DNA from: an uncultured SAR116 cluster alpha proteobacterium
Lineage (GTDB): Bacteria; Pseudomonadota; Alphaproteobacteria; Puniceispirillales; Puniceispirillaceae
NCBI GenBank assembly: GCA_902622515.1
Contig: CACNQE010000006.1
Location: 62,001-126,000, forward strand
DNA length: 64,000 nucleotides
Reading direction: 5' to 3'
In this document: positions 10,660 through 20,172 of the stretch, one piece after another
How the letters are laid out: every line of letters starts with the position of its first letter
How positions within the stretch are numbered: the first letter of the stretch is position 1
Position numbers and translations under genes: made by a program
The notes under the pieces: model-generated
What the model was told of the DNA's origin: nothing
The model's database searches: none
Seen by the model: only the letters and a program-made list of their open reading frames with translations

Positions 10660-11772
10660 TTGCAATTGACAAATATTTCTCAGAATATTTCAACAAAAAT
10701 TGACGCTTCTCTAGCTGCATTACGGCGTGGCTCGATGGTAATGATACGTGACCAAAAACAGCAGGCTGGATTTGTAAAAGCAGCCGAATTTGCTGATTTT
10801 GAATTACCTAAGTTTCCATATTTAGACCGAATAACTCCTACTTTATGTTTTACCAAAAAACATGTCGAGTTTTTGAGACCCAACATGACATCTGAAAGAC
10901 CAGTTTTTAGTTTACCTGCAAATATGCTCTCACAAGCACAAATTGTAGGGATATCAATTGGTGAGTCACAACTTCTCCCAAAAAATGCAACACTACTTCC
11001 GGAACATAAAAATTCCCTGGCAGATTTGGCTGTGCGAACGGTGAAATTTGCAAAGCTATTACCATCTGCATTATTGTATCGTCTCCCTTCATCAGAGTCT
11101 TATGAGCAGGAACGGCTTTCATCTAACTACCAATTTCCTATATTGGAATTTGCAGACATCTGTAATTTTTCTTCAAATGAGGCATTCTTAACAATTAGCA
11201 TAACAGCTGACTTACCTCTTAAGAGAGCACCTAAGTCAAAAATTATTATGTTTCGAAATAGTAATGGAAAAGAGGAACATTTCGCCATCGTTGTTGGAGA
11301 AGGATTGAGTGCCAAAGAACCGCTAGTAAGGGTGCACTCCCAGTGTCTCACGGGAGATGTGTTAGGTTCTTTAAAATGTGACTGTGGTGACCAACTTGAA
11401 ACAGCTCTTTCAATGATGAGTGAAGGAGGTAATGGAGTAGTTATATATTTAGCACAGGAAGGAAGAGATATTGGTTTGCTGAACAAAATTCGTGCCTATG
11501 CACTCCAAGATGCTGGCCTTGATACCGTTGAAGCAAATCATAGCTTGGGCTTTGAAACTGATGAAAGAGGATTTAAAACAGCAGCTGAAATGTTAAGTTT
11601 GTTGGGACTCAATCAAATTAAATTGCTTACTAATAATCCTGATAAAGTTAAACAATTAAACGCTTATGGAATATTTGTTACCCAAAGATTGCCTCTACAT
11701 CTTCCGACAAATAACCACAACCAAAACTATATGAAAATTAAAAAAGAAAAAACTGGTCATCTTTTGAAGTAA
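10660..11772 (+). CDS. ribA: GTP cyclohydrolase II with degenerate N-terminal domain
   Basis: Opens GTP to the diaminopyrimidine that starts riboflavin synthesis. 370 residues. The C-terminal half carries the whole GTPCH-II domain: VRVHSQCLTGDVLGSLKCDCG supplies the zinc cysteines, then AQEGRDIGLLNKIRAYALQD and the LLTNNPDK block. The first about 180 residues match no functional DHBP synthase motif; such RibBA-like remnants are common in alphaproteobacterial RibA. There is no early ATG. The start must be TTG 10660 or TTG 10666; AGG at 10655-10657 lies 8 bases before the second, favouring 10666. Confidence 0.93.
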   Translation: MQLTNISQNISTKIDASLAALRRGSMVMIRDQKQQAGFVKAAEFADFELPKFPYLDRITPTLCFTKKHVEFLRPNMTSERPVFSLPANMLSQAQIVGISIGESQLLPKNATLLPEHKNSLADLAVRTVKFAKLLPSALLYRLPSSESYEQERLSSNYQFPILEFADICNFSSNEAFLTISITADLPLKRAPKSKIIMFRNSNGKEEHFAIVVGEGLSAKEPLVRVHSQCLTGDVLGSLKCDCGDQLETALSMMSEGGNGVVIYLAQEGRDIGLLNKIRAYALQDAGLDTVEANHSLGFETDERGFKTAAEMLSLLGLNQIKLLTNNPDKVKQLNAYGIFVTQRLPLHLPTNNHNQNYMKIKKEKTGHLLK

Positions 11773-11808
11773 ATCTAAAGCAACAACAAATTAGTTAGGC
11801 TATTTGTT

Positions 11809-12489
11809 TTAGGATGTTCTATCACCGAAAAAAGCAGAGCCCACTCTTATATGCGTGGCACCCAACCGAATTGCATCCTCAAAATCTGCGCTCATACCCA
11901 TAGATAGCGACTGGAGTCCAGCCATTGATGCAAGTTTATTCAAATATGCAAAATGTGGACTAGCATCTTCATTTGCTGGTGGAATACACATAAATCCAAT
12001 AATTGGAAGCGCGTAATCATTAATACACGATTTAGCAAAATCAACTGCAAAATTTGGCTCTATTCCTGATTTTTGAATTTCATAACCAGTATTTACCTGA
12101 ATAAAACAGGGGATCTGTTTATTTTGCTTTTTCATCTCCAAAGATATTAATTTTGCGATTTTTTCCCTATCAATTGTATGAATTACGTCAAAAAGGCTCA
12201 CCGCATCTGCCACTTTATTACTTTGAAGAGAGCCTATAAGATGGAGACATAGGTCCGGATAAAAAGTTTTAAATGGTTGCCATCTAGATAAGGCTTCTTG
12301 AACCTGATTTTCTCCAAAACACCTAAACCCATTATCTAATGATTTTTGGATTCTCTCTGGATTTTGTCTTTTAGATACTGCGATTAATTCTATATCTTTT
12401 CGATTTCTTGATGCCTGGTCACAGGCCTTTTGAATTCTGCCCTCAATTTCAATTTGGTTTGCAGTTATGTTGTGCTTGGTATCTTGCAT
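11809..12489 (-). CDS. YggS/PLPBP-family pyridoxal-phosphate homeostasis protein
   Basis: Alanine-racemase-like TIM barrel that binds PLP without known catalysis and balances the B6 and amino-acid pools. About 226 residues. The PLP lysine is in ELIAVSKRQ; further family blocks are CFGENQVQEA, HLIGSLQSNK, CFIQVNTGYEIQKSG and LSMGMSADFEDAIRLGATHIRVGSAFFG. I chose ATG 12489 because GAGG lies six bases upstream; a longer frame to 12525 has no such signal. Convergent with ribA (36 bases between the stops). Confidence 0.94.
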   Translation of the reverse strand: MQDTKHNITANQIEIEGRIQKACDQASRNRKDIELIAVSKRQNPERIQKSLDNGFRCFGENQVQEALSRWQPFKTFYPDLCLHLIGSLQSNKVADAVSLFDVIHTIDREKIAKLISLEMKKQNKQIPCFIQVNTGYEIQKSGIEPNFAVDFAKSCINDYALPIIGFMCIPPANEDASPHFAYLNKLASMAGLQSLSMGMSADFEDAIRLGATHIRVGSAFFGDRTS

Positions 12490-12636
12490 ATACCACCTCA
12501 AACAAAAATAATTGTTATCCTTCAATACTTAGCTCAATAATACCTCAAATCAAACGCCTCTTCCATATTGCTTTTGTTTTTGTTCCTTATTTAGGACTTC
12601 TTTCAAAAAAAATTGGTTCTTAAAACTGCTACTTTA

Positions 12637-12656
12637 CTGTTGTATATTTACAACAG
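12637..12656. promoter_or_regulatory. Perfect dyad upstream of the porin gene
   Basis: CTGTTGTA (12637-12644), spacer TATT, TACAACAG (12649-12656): an exact 8-bp inverted repeat with a 4-base spacer, 111 bases before the porin start codon. Inside it the TTGTA-N4-TACAA geometry resembles the 5-4-5 spacing of CRP/FNR-family operators, and TGT-N12-ACA also fits. No T-run follows, so it is more likely an operator than a terminator. The binding protein is unknown. Confidence 0.45.
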
Positions 12657-12767
12657 TTTAATTTTTTATTTTAAAAATCGTATACAATTAAATAGTTATC
12701 TGAAAATTTTTCTTTATTTTAGAAAATGGTCAATCCTGGCCAATAAAACGTTTTAATGGAGATCTTT

Positions 12768-13739
12768 ATGCGTAAAATTCTTCTTGCTTCTACAGCTTTG
12801 GTTGCTGTAGCAGGAATTTCTGCAGCATCTGCAGAAATATCATTTTCAGGTAGCGCTGATTTTACTTATACATCAATTTCTGATGACCAAACAGATAACG
12901 CATCAGCTGGTGAAAATGGAACTGACATGACTGCTGACTCACAGTTAGCAGCGTCTTATTCAACAACAACTGACACAGGTCTAGCAATTTCTGTTGCTTA
13001 CGACGTGGACGCTAACTCAGGCGATTGGTCAATTGCTGGTGATTGGGGTACATTCACATTTGATGAGGGCTCTGAGGCCATGGGTACAGGTGCAGGCGAT
13101 GCAGATAGCGTATCTAACATGAGCTTTGGTATGTCACCAACATATGGTGGTGGAAATGGTATTAATGGCGGTGAGATTGCATATAGCAATACTGTTGGAC
13201 CAATTTCATTTGCAATCGGATTTGGCGATGTAGGAACAAGTAGCACAGCTAATGAAACATCATATGGTGCATCTTACTCAGCTTCAGTTAATGGTGCCGA
13301 TGTATCGATTGGTTATGCGGCTGCAAATACTAGTGCTCCTAGCACAACTGCCTCTGCCACAGACGTAAGTGCATCATCAATGAACGTTGGTGTGACAGTG
13401 GGTTCAATCGGAGTAGCTATGGCTCAGAATGCTACAAAAAATGATCGTGTTGATGACAACGCATCTGCTACTGGTTCACAAGATATGAAATCCACTAACT
13501 TTGGCGTGACATATGCTGTATCTGATAGCCTTACACTAGAAGCAGCTTCAATTGCAGCGACAGGAACAATTGCTGGTGATTCAACTTACAAATATGACGA
13601 ATCCGCATATGGCGTTGCATATACAATTGCTTCAGGCCTATCCTTAACAGTGAGCTACTCAGACTTCACACAGTCTGGTGGTGGTCAAACTGATACATCA
13701 GGTTCTGCAACAATGGTAGATTTATCAGTTTCTTTCTAA
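12768..13739 (+). CDS. Outer-membrane porin
   Basis: Beta-barrel channel protein of the outer membrane. 323 residues from ATG 12768, which has GGAG six bases upstream (an in-frame ATG at 12756 overlaps that site). The signal peptide MRKILLASTALVAVAGIS ends ASA before EISFSGSADF, the typical first strand of alphaproteobacterial porins. The mature part alternates short polar turns rich in D, T, S and G with amphipathic strands and ends in VDLSVSF, with the terminal Phe required for barrel assembly. There are no cysteines. A strong terminator follows at once, so it is a monocistronic unit. Substrate unknown. Confidence 0.9.
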   Translation: MRKILLASTALVAVAGISAASAEISFSGSADFTYTSISDDQTDNASAGENGTDMTADSQLAASYSTTTDTGLAISVAYDVDANSGDWSIAGDWGTFTFDEGSEAMGTGAGDADSVSNMSFGMSPTYGGGNGINGGEIAYSNTVGPISFAIGFGDVGTSSTANETSYGASYSASVNGADVSIGYAAANTSAPSTTASATDVSASSMNVGVTVGSIGVAMAQNATKNDRVDDNASATGSQDMKSTNFGVTYAVSDSLTLEAASIAATGTIAGDSTYKYDESAYGVAYTIASGLSLTVSYSDFTQSGGGQTDTSGSATMVDLSVSF

Positions 13740-13762
13740 TTTATTTAGAAAAAACAAAATTT

Positions 13763-13791
13763 AAGGGACCAGTTGTCTGGTCCCTTTTTTT
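13763..13791 (+). terminator. Rho-independent terminator of the porin gene
   Basis: AAGGGACCAG (13763-13772), loop TTGT, CTGGTCCCTT (13777-13786) and a run of T through 13791. The 10-bp perfect stem with GC core starts 24 bases after the porin stop. It is the clearest intrinsic terminator in the window. Confidence 0.93.
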
Positions 13792-13826
13792 ATTGCATAT
13801 TAGGCTTGAAAGGGATACCTACATCA

Positions 13827-14327
13827 ATGCTTAAATACTTACTCATTTTCTCATTAGCTGTGCTAACAGCTTGCTCATCTATGCAGTCAGAAACAAACAC
13901 TTCATCTACAAAAAAAGAGCCTGGAGGTTCATTTATAACGGGCAGAAGCGAACCCGGAGTAACATTAAGTGACTTAACTGGTAACTCAAGAAACGAATTT
14001 GCTGGTATCCCTGTTAATGCATTATTATGGCGGGCTTCTTTGGATATTGCGTCTATCTTGCCCATTGATGACATAGATGTTTTCAGTGGTACAATACTTA
14101 CCGATTGGTATAGTCTACCATCCAATCAAAACGAACAAATTAAACTAGCTATATTTGTTTTAGATAAGGAATTACGCTCAGATGCTATTCGTGTGGTTGT
14201 TTATGTAGAAACTCGTAATGGTGATAATTGGGAAGACAGCGGAATAGATAATGTTTTAGCTACAAAACTAGAGGACCTTATTTTAACGCGGGCACGAGAA
14301 TTACGCGCAACTTCTATTAATCAATAA
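13827..14327 (+). CDS. DUF3576 lipoprotein
   Basis: A small envelope protein of unknown function. ATG 13827 gives MLKYLLIFSLAVLTACSS, a lipoprotein signal with lipobox LTAC. A longer frame from 13773 would begin inside the porin terminator and is rejected. The mature part is about 150 residues, with the conserved WRASLDIASILPIDDID and WYSLP blocks of DUF3576 and an acidic, charged C-terminus. It sits 17 bases upstream of leuS, where DUF3576 genes commonly lie in alphaproteobacteria. Confidence 0.85.
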   Translation: MLKYLLIFSLAVLTACSSMQSETNTSSTKKEPGGSFITGRSEPGVTLSDLTGNSRNEFAGIPVNALLWRASLDIASILPIDDIDVFSGTILTDWYSLPSNQNEQIKLAIFVLDKELRSDAIRVVVYVETRNGDNWEDSGIDNVLATKLEDLILTRARELRATSINQ

Positions 14328-14344
14328 AACATATTTGAAATATC

Positions 14345-16918
14345 ATGACTAATTTTATTCCGTCTCAAATTGAGAAAAAATGGCAAGAAGCATGGGAAAA
14401 TTCCAATTGTTTCAGTGCCAAAGAATTTTCTGAGAAACCGAAATATTACGTTCTTGAAATGTTTCCCTATCCATCTGGACGGATACACATGGGTCACGTG
14501 CGGAATTATACTCTAGGCGACGTAATAGCAAGATTTAAAAGAGCAGAAGGGTTTAATGTTCTCCATCCAATGGGATGGGATGCATTTGGGCTCCCTGCTG
14601 AAAATGCAGCGATAGAAAGAAACACCCACCCTGCCAAATGGACCCAACAAAATATAGCCTCAATGAAAAAACAATTAAAATCTATGGGACTCTCTTACGA
14701 CTGGAATCGTGAAATAGCTACGTGTGATCCTGAATATTTCAAGCATGAGCAATTAATATTCATTAAGTTCCTAGAAAACGGTCTCGCCTACAGAAAAGAA
14801 TCTTGGGTAAACTGGGATCCGGTTGAAAATACTGTTCTTGCAAATGAACAGGTTGTGGATGGGTGTGGATGGCGGTCAGGTGTTCCTGTAGAACGTCGAA
14901 AATTATCACAATGGTTTTTACATATTACTCGCTATGCTGAAGAACTATTGGAAGCCATAAAAACATTAAGTGATTGGCCAGAACGCGTTCGACTAATGCA
15001 GCATAATTGGATTGGACGGTCAGAGGGCGCCCAAATAAAATTTTTTCTGACTGACAATATTGACGATATTACTGATATAGAAGTTTTTACAACACGTCCC
15101 GATACTCTTTTTGGGGCTTCATTTTTAGCTATTTCACCACACCATCCGTTAACGGGGTATCTCTCAAAAATAAATTCCAAGATTTCAGAATTTGTTGCAG
15201 AGTGTGAAAAACTCGGGACATCTGAAGTAGCCCTTGAACAAGCAGAAAAAAAAGGATTTGATACCAAACTATTTGTATATCACCCCTTTGTTAACGGGAA
15301 AAAAATTCCAGTCTATATCGCGAATTTTGTGCTGATGGACTATGGTACAGGAGCCATTTTTGGTTGTCCAGCACACGACCAACGAGACCTTGACTTTGCT
15401 CGCAAATATCATCTCCCTGTAACTGAAGTGGTTTGCCCAGAGAATGAAATTGAAAGTAATTTTTCAATAGGAGATGTTGCTTATACTGGCCCTGGGAAAA
15501 TAATTAATTCCGGTGACTGGAATGGCCTTGATATAGAAACAGCTAAAAAAGTCGCCATTAATGCTATAGAAACTGGTAATTTTGGAACAAAAAAAGTCTC
15601 GTATAGATTGCGAGATTGGGGTGTATCTCGTCAGAGATATTGGGGATGCCCAATACCAATTATTCATTGTTCTAACTGTGGTATTGTTCCCGTTCCACAA
15701 GAAGATTTACCAGTCAAACTCCCAGAAGACGTGCAATTTGACACACCTGGTAACCCGCTTGATATGCATCCAAGATGGAAACATGTAGTATGTCCTAATT
15801 GTGGTTTAAATGCTGAAAGAGAAACGGATACTTTTGACACATTTTTTGAGAGCTCATGGTATTTTTTAAGATTTATAGACCCACATTCAAATATTGCCTT
15901 TGACCCAAAAAGGGCTTCCTATTGGATGCCTGTTGACCAATATATTGGGGGAGTAGAACACGCCGTACTGCATCTTTTATATTCTAGGTTTTTTACAAGA
16001 GCTTTAAGTGATATTGGATATCTTAAGCTAAAAGAACCGTTCTCTGGCTTGATGACACAGGGAATGGTTTGTCATCAATCTTATAAATCAAAAGATAACC
16101 AATGGCTTTTCCCTAGTGAAGTAAAAAAGAAAGGAGGGAAATTCATTTCTATTAATGACAATCTTCCAGTTGAAGTTGGCCGCGTTGAAAAAATGAGTAA
16201 GTCAAAGAAGAATGTAGTTGATCCAGAAGAAATAATTAGTTCTTTTGGCGCTGACACAGCACGATTGTTCATGCTTTCTGATTCTCCCCCGGATAGAGAC
16301 CTTGAATGGACAGAGGCAGGCGTTGAAGGTTCATTTCGATTTATAAATAAGATTTTTAAATTAACAATAAACCCTCCCACAAAACCAAAATTAAGACTTA
16401 ACAGAATTGACATTAAAGATTTATCCCCAGAAAATTTAGAATTGCTCAGAACATCTCACCGCTCAGTCCAAATTATAGGAGATAATATAAAGCGTTTTTC
16501 TTTTAATAAATGTGTTGCTCAACTTCATATCTTAGTTAATTCCATAACATCATTTACGCATGAAGGGGAAGTGGGAGAACGTGTAAAGCATCATGTTTTA
16601 GAACTCCTTGCACAAGCGTTGGCTCCTTTTACTCCACATATAGCTGAAGAACTGTGGTCAACTTTGGGAAATTCAGAATTTGTTTGCTCATCACCATGGC
16701 CAGATATATTCGAAGACCTTCTTATTGATGATACCGTTGAAATAGCTATACAAATAAATGGCAAAGTAAGAGCTAAGCTTAGACTACCTCTAGATTTACC
16801 AAAAGAGGAAGCAGAGGCTGCAGCCCTCTCGTGTGAAGAAGTAAAAAAGTATATGTCTGGAAAAGAAATCAAAAGAATTATAGTGGTACCAAACAGGATT
16901 GTTAACGTTGTTGGGTAA
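14345..16918 (+). CDS. leuS: Leucyl-tRNA synthetase
   Basis: Class I aminoacyl-tRNA synthetase charging tRNA-Leu; cytoplasmic. 857 residues, normal bacterial length. HIGH-type motif HMGH at 48-51 and KMSKS at 616-620. The CP1 editing domain (about 225-415) carries the [13 protein letters not shown] block and the catalytic aspartate region [18 protein letters not shown]-terminal anticodon-binding domain ends in the [11 protein letters not shown] segment. lptE overlaps the end of this gene by 20 bases, suggesting translational coupling. Confidence 0.98.
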   Translation: MTNFIPSQIEKKWQEAWENSNCFSAKEFSEKPKYYVLEMFPYPSGRIHMGHVRNYTLGDVIARFKRAEGFNVLHPMGWDAFGLPAENAAIERNTHPAKWTQQNIASMKKQLKSMGLSYDWNREIATCDPEYFKHEQLIFIKFLENGLAYRKESWVNWDPVENTVLANEQVVDGCGWRSGVPVERRKLSQWFLHITRYAEELLEAIKTLSDWPERVRLMQHNWIGRSEGAQIKFFLTDNIDDITDIEVFTTRPDTLFGASFLAISPHHPLTGYLSKINSKISEFVAECEKLGTSEVALEQAEKKGFDTKLFVYHPFVNGKKIPVYIANFVLMDYGTGAIFGCPAHDQRDLDFARKYHLPVTEVVCPENEIESNFSIGDVAYTGPGKIINSGDWNGLDIETAKKVAINAIETGNFGTKKVSYRLRDWGVSRQRYWGCPIPIIHCSNCGIVPVPQEDLPVKLPEDVQFDTPGNPLDMHPRWKHVVCPNCGLNAERETDTFDTFFESSWYFLRFIDPHSNIAFDPKRASYWMPVDQYIGGVEHAVLHLLYSRFFTRALSDIGYLKLKEPFSGLMTQGMVCHQSYKSKDNQWLFPSEVKKKGGKFISINDNLPVEVGRVEKMSKSKKNVVDPEEIISSFGADTARLFMLSDSPPDRDLEWTEAGVEGSFRFINKIFKLTINPPTKPKLRLNRIDIKDLSPENLELLRTSHRSVQIIGDNIKRFSFNKCVAQLHILVNSITSFTHEGEVGERVKHHVLELLAQALAPFTPHIAEELWSTLGNSEFVCSSPWPDIFEDLLIDDTVEIAIQINGKVRAKLRLPLDLPKEEAEAAALSCEEVKKYMSGKEIKRIIVVPNRIVNVVG

Positions 16919-17408
16919 AAATATTCACTTTATATTAATATTTTTAATAACCTTACTTTTGTCGGGATGTATTCGGACTGCAGGAATTAATAGTGATTTA
17001 ATTGCTAAAAACAAGCTATCCCAAATAACCCCAAATAGTCCAACATCCCATTTAGAATATTTATTTTACGAAGAGTTTAACCGAACTGTGAGAAGCTCGA
17101 CCAATAATAATGCTTATAAACTTGACTATTCTCTAAAGGTATCCAATACGCAGACACTCACTATAAGTCAAAATTCTTCTAATTTGGAATATACAGATGT
17201 TACGGTCATTTTTAAAGTAATTGATAATAATACTGGAGCGGTTATACATAAAGGAAAAATTAGTTCTGAGGCTACTTCTGGCGCTGTTGCTAGTTTATAT
17301 GGACAATCTCAGTCTAGTAAATTTTCACGTGAGCGTTTGGCTGTTCTATTGGCACAGCGTGTTTATCAAAACCTGTATTTGTATTTTTTAGAAAATGTAA
17401 CCCAATAG
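16899..17408 (+). CDS. lptE: LPS-assembly lipoprotein LptE
   Basis: Outer-membrane lipoprotein expected to plug and support LptD in lipopolysaccharide export. About 165-169 residues. The signal [14 protein letters not shown] has a lipobox ending at Cys. The body contains the serine/threonine-rich beta strands typical of the family ([13 protein letters not shown]) and the ARVLLAQ-like helix ([16 protein letters not shown]). Family identity rests mainly on the conserved place between leuS and holA plus this shape; sequence conservation is low. Start is TTG 16899 or another TTG at 16908 or 16911, all overlapping leuS. Confidence 0.83.
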   Translation: MLTLLGKNIHFILIFLITLLLSGCIRTAGINSDLIAKNKLSQITPNSPTSHLEYLFYEEFNRTVRSSTNNNAYKLDYSLKVSNTQTLTISQNSSNLEYTDVTVIFKVIDNNTGAVIHKGKISSEATSGAVASLYGQSQSSKFSRERLAVLLAQRVYQNLYLYFLENVTQ

Positions 17409-17420
17409 TGTCATAATCTT

Positions 17421-18452
17421 ATGAAAATCTTACCTAGAGACATAGCATCGCTGTTTGGAAAACCAAATAAGAAATTCTTTGCCTATTTGTTGCATGGTAT
17501 GGATGCTGGCTTGATTGATGAACGCGCCAAAGAACTAGCATTACTCTTTTCAGATAATTTAAATGATCCTTTTTCTGTTACCAGATTAACAGGAAAAGAA
17601 GTGCAGGTGGACCCCGCGTTATTGGCAGATGCTTTAAATGCATTGACATTAGTTGGAAAGATGCGGGTTGTACTTCTAAGTGGAACAGTAACAGAACTCG
17701 TATCTGCTATTAAGTCAAATATTGAATATTTACATTCTGAATGTAGATTGATTGTCTCTGCTAAAGACAGCACGAACAAACATAGTCTTGTAACTTTGTG
17801 CGACAAACATCCGAATATTGCCTCTGTTGCATGTTATCCAGATGAAGGTGAAAAACGAAAAAAACTGATATATGAAACCTTAAGTCAAAATGACATTGAT
17901 ATTTCAAGTCACCTTATAGAATACATTTCAAATAAACTTGGAAATGATCGCTCTATTAATAGAAACGAAATCGAAAAAATTACTTTATATGCAGCGAAAA
18001 CAAAATCTATAAATAAAGAGGAAATAGATTTTGTTTTGGGGGATAATAGTTTACCGATATTAGATAAATTAATTGATAATGTATTCAAAGGAAAAACAGA
18101 AACAATTGGTCCTTTGTTAACAAAAATTCGGGCAGAAGGAATACAACCTGTTGCAATAACGAGATATTTTCAATCTCATGTCAAAATTCTTATCACAATC
18201 AGTGCTCAAAAACAAAAAGGATTAACTGTACAAACTGCAGTAAATAACATACGACCGCCAATTTACTTTAAACGCAAACAATCTGTTATTGATCATAGCA
18301 AAATTTTTTCTATGAAAGGGTGTTCTTCGCTAATGGAAAGATTTATGCAATTAGAAGGACAATGCAAAATGGGTTCAAATCCTAATCCTTATAGTTTAAT
18401 TGGTCAGTCCTTATTAGGTGTTGCTATTAAGTTATCTAGTCACCGAATTTGA
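17421..18452 (+). CDS. holA: DNA polymerase III delta subunit
   Basis: Clamp-loader subunit that opens the beta sliding clamp. 343 residues, normal length. The N-terminal block FAYLLHGMDAGLIDERAKEL resembles the family's LxGxDxxLI start; a degenerate AAA+ fold and a C-terminal helical collar domain (EGIQPVAITRYFQSHVKIL) follow. It lies 12 bases after lptE. Its 3' end overlaps the convergent parB gene by 13 bases (18440-18452), so transcription of the two collides. Confidence 0.92.
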   Translation: MKILPRDIASLFGKPNKKFFAYLLHGMDAGLIDERAKELALLFSDNLNDPFSVTRLTGKEVQVDPALLADALNALTLVGKMRVVLLSGTVTELVSAIKSNIEYLHSECRLIVSAKDSTNKHSLVTLCDKHPNIASVACYPDEGEKRKKLIYETLSQNDIDISSHLIEYISNKLGNDRSINRNEIEKITLYAAKTKSINKEEIDFVLGDNSLPILDKLIDNVFKGKTETIGPLLTKIRAEGIQPVAITRYFQSHVKILITISAQKQKGLTVQTAVNNIRPPIYFKRKQSVIDHSKIFSMKGCSSLMERFMQLEGQCKMGSNPNPYSLIGQSLLGVAIKLSSHRI

Positions 18453-19393
18453 ACCCCTATTCTTTCTAATATTGAGTCAAACTGTTCAATAGATGAGACA
18501 GACAACTTAATGCTACCTGTCTCTGTTTTTGAATTCCAAGAAATATTTGCTTTAAGGCCAATTCGTTGTTCAATTTTTTCTTCTAATTTTCGATTTTCAA
18601 CGTCTATATTTTCATTTTGCATTTGTAATTTTTCGTTAAATTTATTTTTTGGCTTTAATAGTTTTTCAACTTCACGCGCTGTTAAATTTTGCTTGATTAT
18701 TAATTCTGCCAATTTATCAATATCGACATGTCCAATTATTGGCCGTATCTGCCCGACAGATACTGTACCTTTTTCTAACGCGGACTGAACCCATTCAGGC
18801 AAGGTTAATAAACGTAACAAATTTGCTATATGTGGCCTAGACTTTCCAATCACTGTTGATAATGTTTGTTGCGTATAACCAAATGTTTGAATCAGTTGTT
18901 GATATCCTAACGCTTCTTCAATTGGGGTTAAATCACGCCTTTGAATATTTTCAACAAGTGCTATTTCTGCAGCCTCTTGCTCAGAAAATTCTCTCACTAT
19001 TGCAGGAATTTCATAAAGTTTCGCTATTTGAGCTGCGCGCCATCTTCGCTCACCTGCAATTAATTCATATTTATTTTCTTTTCCTGAAGTAGAGCGAACC
19101 AAAACTGGCTGTATAACCCCTTGTTTTGAAAGGGATTTTGCCAAATCTTCTAATTGCATTTTGTCAAAATTTCGCCTTGGTTGCCACGGTCCAGAAGTAA
19201 TCCATTCTATTGGAATATTTTTAACGGTAGTGGTATTTGTATTTGATGGTTTAGTTTTTGATATGTTGTTTTTCTTATTTGAAATAGGACGCTCTTGTAA
19301 TAAATCGCGTACTTCAGCATCACCTAATAGAGTGGACAAGCCACGACCGAGCCCTCGCTGAACCTTTTTTTTCTTATTTGATGACTTTGTCAT
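18440..19393 (-). CDS. parB: Chromosome-partitioning protein ParB
   Basis: CTP-dependent DNA clamp that loads at parS and spreads, organising the origin region for segregation. 317 residues. The RGLGRGLSTLLGD start is the ParA-interacting segment. The CTPase core has GERRWRA at 114-120 and ENIQRRDLTPIEEA; the helix-turn-helix follows at about 150-180 (IGKSRPHIANLLRLLTLPE); a C-terminal dimer domain ends the chain. Two perfect parS sites are in the window (20734-20749, 24391-24406). The start codon overlaps the parA stop by 4 bases, so the two are coupled. Confidence 0.97.
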   Translation of the reverse strand: MTKSSNKKKKVQRGLGRGLSTLLGDAEVRDLLQERPISNKKNNISKTKPSNTNTTTVKNIPIEWITSGPWQPRRNFDKMQLEDLAKSLSKQGVIQPVLVRSTSGKENKYELIAGERRWRAAQIAKLYEIPAIVREFSEQEAAEIALVENIQRRDLTPIEEALGYQQLIQTFGYTQQTLSTVIGKSRPHIANLLRLLTLPEWVQSALEKGTVSVGQIRPIIGHVDIDKLAELIIKQNLTAREVEKLLKPKNKFNEKLQMQNENIDVENRKLEEKIEQRIGLKANISWNSKTETGSIKLSVSSIEQFDSILERIGVQIR

Positions 19394-20163
19394 AAACTAA
19401 CGTTCTCCTGTTGTAATAACTCTGCTGCTAATGATGTGTATGCCTTAGAACCAGAACAATTAATATCATACATCAGAACAGGTTGGCCAAATGATGGGGC
19501 CTCTGATATACGTACGTTTCGTGGTATGATAGTTTGATACACTTGCTTACCAAAATGCTTTCTAACATCATTCACAACCATTTCTGATAAATTATTCCTG
19601 CTATCAAACATGGTTAAAACGATACCCTGTATTGTTAAACTTGGGTTTAGATTTTTCTTTACCATTTCTATGGACCTCAAAAGTTGGGCCAGACCTTCAA
19701 GTGCGTAAAACTCACATTGGAGTGGTACTAATACAGAATGTGAAGCTGAAAAAGCGTTTACCGTAAGCAATCCAAGAGATGGTGGACAATCTATAATAAC
19801 AAAATCATAAGAGTCTGTAATAGGTCTAAGAAGCATATCTAATATGAATTCTCTGTTTTTTCTGTTTCTTAACTCAACTTCAGCGGCGGCAAGATCGGTG
19901 TCAGAAGGTATAACAGATAATCTTGGGACTATTGATGACTTTATCGCGTCTTCAATTGATATTTGATTAATGAGCAAATGATAAATATGTGTATTTCTTT
20001 CTATATTATCAATTCCAAAGCCTGTGCTTGCATTACCTTGAGGATCTAAATCAATTAACAAGACACTTTTATCACACGCAGCAATCGCTGTTGCTAAATT
20101 AACTGCCGTAGTGGTTTTGCCGACGCCCCCTTTTTGATTTGCTATAGATATTATCCTAGACAT
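19390..20163 (-). CDS. parA: Chromosome-partitioning ATPase ParA
   Basis: Deviant Walker ATPase whose DNA-bound gradient moves ParB-parS complexes to the new pole. 257 residues. The P-loop KGGVGKTTTAVNLA has the signature lysine; the Walker A' motif is LLIDLDPQGNAS and the Walker B FVIIDCPPSLG. It starts 9 bases after the rsmG stop and overlaps parB by 4 bases, within the minus-strand run mnmG-rsmG-parA-parB. Confidence 0.97.
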   Translation of the reverse strand: MSRIISIANQKGGVGKTTTAVNLATAIAACDKSVLLIDLDPQGNASTGFGIDNIERNTHIYHLLINQISIEDAIKSSIVPRLSVIPSDTDLAAAEVELRNRKNREFILDMLLRPITDSYDFVIIDCPPSLGLLTVNAFSASHSVLVPLQCEFYALEGLAQLLRSIEMVKKNLNPSLTIQGIVLTMFDSRNNLSEMVVNDVRKHFGKQVYQTIIPRNVRISEAPSFGQPVLMYDINCSGSKAYTSLAAELLQQENVSL

Positions 20164-20172
20164 TTAATTTCC

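Noticed and set aside
12756-12767. Upstream ATG of the porin frame
   Set aside because: The GGAG ribosome site lies within these codons and the signal peptide fits a start at 12768.
13773-13826. Upstream start of the DUF3576 frame
   Set aside because: It begins in the loop of the porin terminator; the lipoprotein signal starts at 13827.
17321-17336. Third parS-like sequence in lptE (core TTTCACGTGA)
   Set aside because: Only 10 of 16 bases match; both flanks diverge, so it is unlikely to bind ParB.
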